This document shows positions 31,912 to 34,400 of a stretch of DNA of 34,400 nucleotides, piece after piece; the first letter of the stretch is position 1; each line of letters begins with the position of its first letter. The notes beneath the pieces are model-generated. The model did not search any database and was not told the DNA's origin. It worked only from the letters and a program-made list of their open reading frames with translations. Position numbers and translations under genes: made by a program. The stretch comes from Cytophagales bacterium (lineage in GTDB: Bacteria; Bacteroidota; Bacteroidia; Cytophagales; Spirosomataceae): the NCBI GenBank assembly GCA_013298865.1, contig JAAFJL010000040.1, forward strand, positions 1-34,400, written 5' to 3'.

Positions 31912-32453
31912 ATGAAAACTCCTTTTCTAACTATAATTGTATTTTTCTTGAGTATTACATTGGTAATATCTCAAAAAAAATATGTTATAAAATCAAAACT
32001 TTAGATAATAAAACCCACAAAGGATTGCTTTTTCACGTAGAAAACCATGGGATTCTGATATTACCCAAAAAGACTCGTTTAGATTATAAAGTAATTACCA
32101 ATAATCTTCCCAAAGCTAAACTTATAGAATTTGGAGCTATTAAAACAATTAAAATCAAGAAGAAAGATGCTGTTCCTTATGGAGCAATTACTGGGTTCAT
32201 AGCAGGTACTGCTATTGGTATTATTACCATTAAAAAAAGAAAAGGCGTCCCAAATGACCTTATTGGACTTAATGGTGGATTTGAGGCTTTAGAACAAGTA
32301 GCCACGTTCTCAATAATATTGACAGGAGGAACATTATCAGGAGCAGGAATAGATTTAATCTATCCTCATATATACAATGTAAAAAATGATTCCTCCTCGA
32401 TTCAAAATTTAAGAGTAACACTAAAAAAATACGAATGGTACAAATCAGAGTAA
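31912..32453 (+). CDS. Exported protein whose signal peptide is out of frame at an A8 run
   Basis: The ATG at 31912 encodes a clear Sec signal, MKTPFLTIIVFFLSITLVIS, then QKK, but this frame stops at 32002. The body (KICYKIKTLDNKTHKGLLFH onward to 32453, about 160 residues) lies in the -1 frame. The junction is a run of eight A (31973-31980); nine A, or a -1 slip, would fuse them. The body has a Gly-rich hydrophobic segment (AITGFIAGTAIGIITI) and a second one (TFSIILTGGTLSGAGIDLIY). The alternative TTG start at 31896 gives no signal peptide and is less likely. Function is unknown. The gene lies in the chromosomal flank and is convergent with the amylase. Confidence 0.65.
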
Positions 32454-32469
32454 TATTTCAACAAATAAA

Positions 32470-32510
32470 AAAGGTCAAATCCAGAGAATAATCTTCCAGA
32501 TTTGACCTTT
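32470..32510. terminator. Bidirectional terminator between convergent genes
   Basis: AAAGGTCAAATC (32470-32481) pairs with GATTTGACCTTT (32499-32510) in a 12-bp stem. An A run precedes it and a T run ends it, so it can serve both the plus-strand gene ending at 32453 and the minus-strand amylase ending at 32530. Confidence 0.75.
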
Positions 32511-32529
32511 CATTAATAACATAGTTTCT

Positions 32530-34400
32530 CTAATTCTTAATAAACTTCACTGTCTTTATCTCCTTCCCAATCCCTTTAACTCTCAGAAAATATGTCCCCG
32601 TTGGCAAGTTTTGGACATCTATTTGGTGCTGAGAATTACGGTCAATATTTTTTTCTTCTGAAACACTATTTCCCTGTAAATCAAACACTTGATAACTTTT
32701 TTGATTATTCGTAAAGTCTAATTTCAAGTAATCATTCACGGGATTTGGATAGGCGTTGATTCCTTCTTTTTCTAAACCATCTATTGACGTAACTACGTAT
32801 TGGCTCGGAGTTTTCCATGTTACTAAATCTGCTTCTGGTTTTGGTAATGCTTTAGAAGTGAAAATATGGAACTCTCCTGATTTCAGGGTCACTGGAATTG
32901 TAGCGTCTGGTACACTTACCTCTGCCCCTGTAAAGTAATCGTACCACTTACCTGTACTCGGAAATGCCTTGTCTAATGTTCTTTCATTTTCGTCAAAATT
33001 AGCTATTACGTTTACTTGCATCGAAGGATGATTCAATACAACTTGCTTGATTAACAAACCTGTATTCATCTCAAAATCAGTAGTTTGGAAAGCTGGTTGA
33101 GTTTTGCGGAGTTTAATTAATTCTGCGTAAACTTTGTATAATTTCTGTCTGGCAGGTTCTGTTTGATAGTTCCAAAGAATTGGTTTCCTGCCTACTCTTC
33201 CATTTTGATCAATCGAAATATCATAGCCTAATTCTCCAAACTGCCATATCATTTTTGGTCCTGGAACCGCAAAAAACATACTTGCGGCGGCTTTGCATCT
33301 TTCTAAAACTGTTGCTAAAGCCTGTACGCTTGCTCTTCCAGTTTTTACAGCATCAAAAACTATTCGTTCTTCGTCATGTGATTCCATGTAACCCACAACA
33401 TGAGGTTTCGTGAAGCCTCTTTCTTTGTAAGATAAACGATTGAATCCTCCACTGAAACCTTTTACTGCTCCTCTGAAATCTCCATTCTGGTTGCCCCAGA
33501 CCATCATTCCGTAGTCGGTGAGGTCTTTTTCTTCTTTATCTTCCGAAAATAATTCTAAAATTACATAAGCACTTGGGTCGGTTTTACGAATGTTATCATA
33601 GTAGTTTTTCCAAGTTTTCACTCTATTGTCATCGTACAATCTAAACTCATTATCTCCTGACGTTTTTTTCTGCGTGAAACCTTTCGCCAAATCAAAGCGG
33701 TAGCCATCAATTTTGTATTCCTTCAACCAAAAATCATTTGCACGGGTTACATAATTAATCGTTGCAGGACTCTCATGATTAAAATCAAAAAATACGTTGA
33801 AAGGGTGTGTAGCATCAGGATTGAAAAATGGGCTTTCGGTAGATGGTTTTGAGCCATCCCAATACATTTTCACATACGGAAATTCGTAATCTGCCTGATT
33901 ATAAACCACATCCAGAATTACTGCTATGCCGTTTTCATGACATTTATCTACAAATGCCTTAAAGTCATTTTTTGTCCCGTAAGCCTTATCAGGAGCAAAA
34001 TAATAAATCGGATTATAACCCCAAGAATCATTATTTGAAAACTCTTGAATTGGCATTAATTCAATCGCATTGATTCCTAATCTCTTCAAATATGAAAGCG
34101 TATCTATGACGGTTTTAAAAGATTGCGTACCTACAAAATCTCTAACGAGAAGTTCATAAATAACCAAGTCTGTATTGGCTGGACGTTTAAAATCCTTTAC
34201 TTTCCAATTGTATGGCGTTTGTCCAGTTTGCAAGACTGATGCAATCGTGGTGATACTTGCAGGTAAAGTTTTTAGGTCTGGATAGGTACTTGCAGGAATA
34301 TTTTTATCGTTTCTTGGGTCAAGGATTTTCTCGCAATAAGGATCTCCAGTTGCTAAAACGCCATCAACTAAATATTGGAAAGCATATTCTTTTCCTTTTT
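32530..34400 (-). CDS. GH13 alpha-amylase family protein with T9SS sorting domain (5' end outside window)
   Basis: The frame is open to the window edge, so the N-terminus is missing; the last visible part (KEYAFQYLVDGVLATGDPYC) suggests an N-terminal starch-binding or Ig-like domain. The catalytic barrel follows: region I VILDVVYNQ (with Gln where most GH13 enzymes have His), region II GYRFDLAKGF with the nucleophile Asp, region III VILELFSED with the acid/base Glu, region IV YMESHDEE with the third Asp. A C-terminal type A sorting domain (NPVNDYLKLDF to TGTYFLRV, then KTVKFIKN) targets it to type IX secretion. It should hydrolyse alpha-glucans at or outside the cell surface. Confidence 0.92.
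   Translation of the reverse strand, partial: KGKEYAFQYLVDGVLATGDPYCEKILDPRNDKNIPASTYPDLKTLPASITTIASVLQTGQTPYNWKVKDFKRPANTDLVIYELLVRDFVGTQSFKTVIDTLSYLKRLGINAIELMPIQEFSNNDSWGYNPIYYFAPDKAYGTKNDFKAFVDKCHENGIAVILDVVYNQADYEFPYVKMYWDGSKPSTESPFFNPDATHPFNVFFDFNHESPATINYVTRANDFWLKEYKIDGYRFDLAKGFTQKKTSGDNEFRLYDDNRVKTWKNYYDNIRKTDPSAYVILELFSEDKEEKDLTDYGMMVWGNQNGDFRGAVKGFSGGFNRLSYKERGFTKPHVVGYMESHDEERIVFDAVKTGRASVQALATVLERCKAAASMFFAVPGPKMIWQFGELGYDISIDQNGRVGRKPILWNYQTEPARQKLYKVYAELIKLRKTQPAFQTTDFEMNTGLLIKQVVLNHPSMQVNVIANFDENERTLDKAFPSTGKWYDYFTGAEVSVPDATIPVTLKSGEFHIFTSKALPKPEADLVTWKTPSQYVVTSIDGLEKEGINAYPNPVNDYLKLDFTNNQKSYQVFDLQGNSVSEEKNIDRNSQHQIDVQNLPTGTYFLRVKGIGKEIKTVKFIKN

Noticed and set aside
31896-32453. 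TTG-started 185-residue version of the exported protein
   Set aside because: Its first 26 residues are non-hydrophobic, whereas the overlapping ATG frame encodes a textbook signal peptide that joins the body after a one-base shift.

Overview
The window looks like a chromosomal segment of a Bacteroidota bacterium, probably of the Cytophagales type (Arcicella/Flectobacillus/Runella-like; this placement is inference). The signs are lipoproteins with short SPII signals, an alpha-amylase ending in a type IX secretion sorting domain, TAnnTTTG-type promoter boxes, Bacteroidota-style Rhs proteins, and low G+C with little Shine-Dalgarno signal.

Layout. (1) Left chromosomal flank, 1-6950: three lipoprotein genes on the minus strand (two are tandem paralogues), then mutS and a small outer-membrane beta-barrel gene on the plus strand, then a tRNA-Ala(GGC) gene. 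(2) An integrated genomic island of about 24.8 kb, 6951-31800. It is bounded by a perfect 47-bp direct repeat made of the 3' part of tRNA-Ala. A tyrosine recombinase lies just inside the right end. Near-identical twin GTTTAAAC sites lie just inside both ends. (3) Right chromosomal flank, 31801-34400: a gene whose signal peptide is separated from its body by a frameshift at an A8 run, and a GH13 alpha-amylase that runs off the window.

Inside the island there are three blocks. The left block (7469-17960, plus strand) is a polymorphic-toxin locus: a 2183-residue Rhs protein with a putative HExxGH metallopeptidase tip and two paralogous exported immunity candidates, then an orphan Rhs tip ending in an HNH nuclease with two cytosolic immunity candidates (DUF4265 and a second small family), then one lone small gene. 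A structured, hairpin-forming repeat (57 bp nearly identical, about 85 bp in all) separates these modules. The middle block (18126-22301, minus strand) is a plasmid/IME-like maintenance module: RecA-like ATPase, excisionase-like HTH, small HTH, ribbon-helix-helix-like protein, small membrane protein, and a 10-bp iteron array with a large inverted repeat. I see no relaxase, coupling protein or primase. The right block (22349-31594, minus strand) is a Type I restriction-modification system (hsdM-hsdS-hsdR) with a four-helix-bundle (S23/IVS-like) gene wedged between hsdS and hsdR and flanked by AT-rich palindromic repeats, then a decayed DUF6934-like gene with a 51-residue partner, and the integrase.

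Taken together the island reads as a tRNA-targeted cargo element carrying inter-bacterial weaponry (Rhs toxins plus immunity) and DNA defence (Type I R-M). The most unusual features are the repeat-delimited toxin-tip cassettes, the paired end sites, the 10-bp iterons, and the repeat-flanked S23 gene inside an R-M operon.
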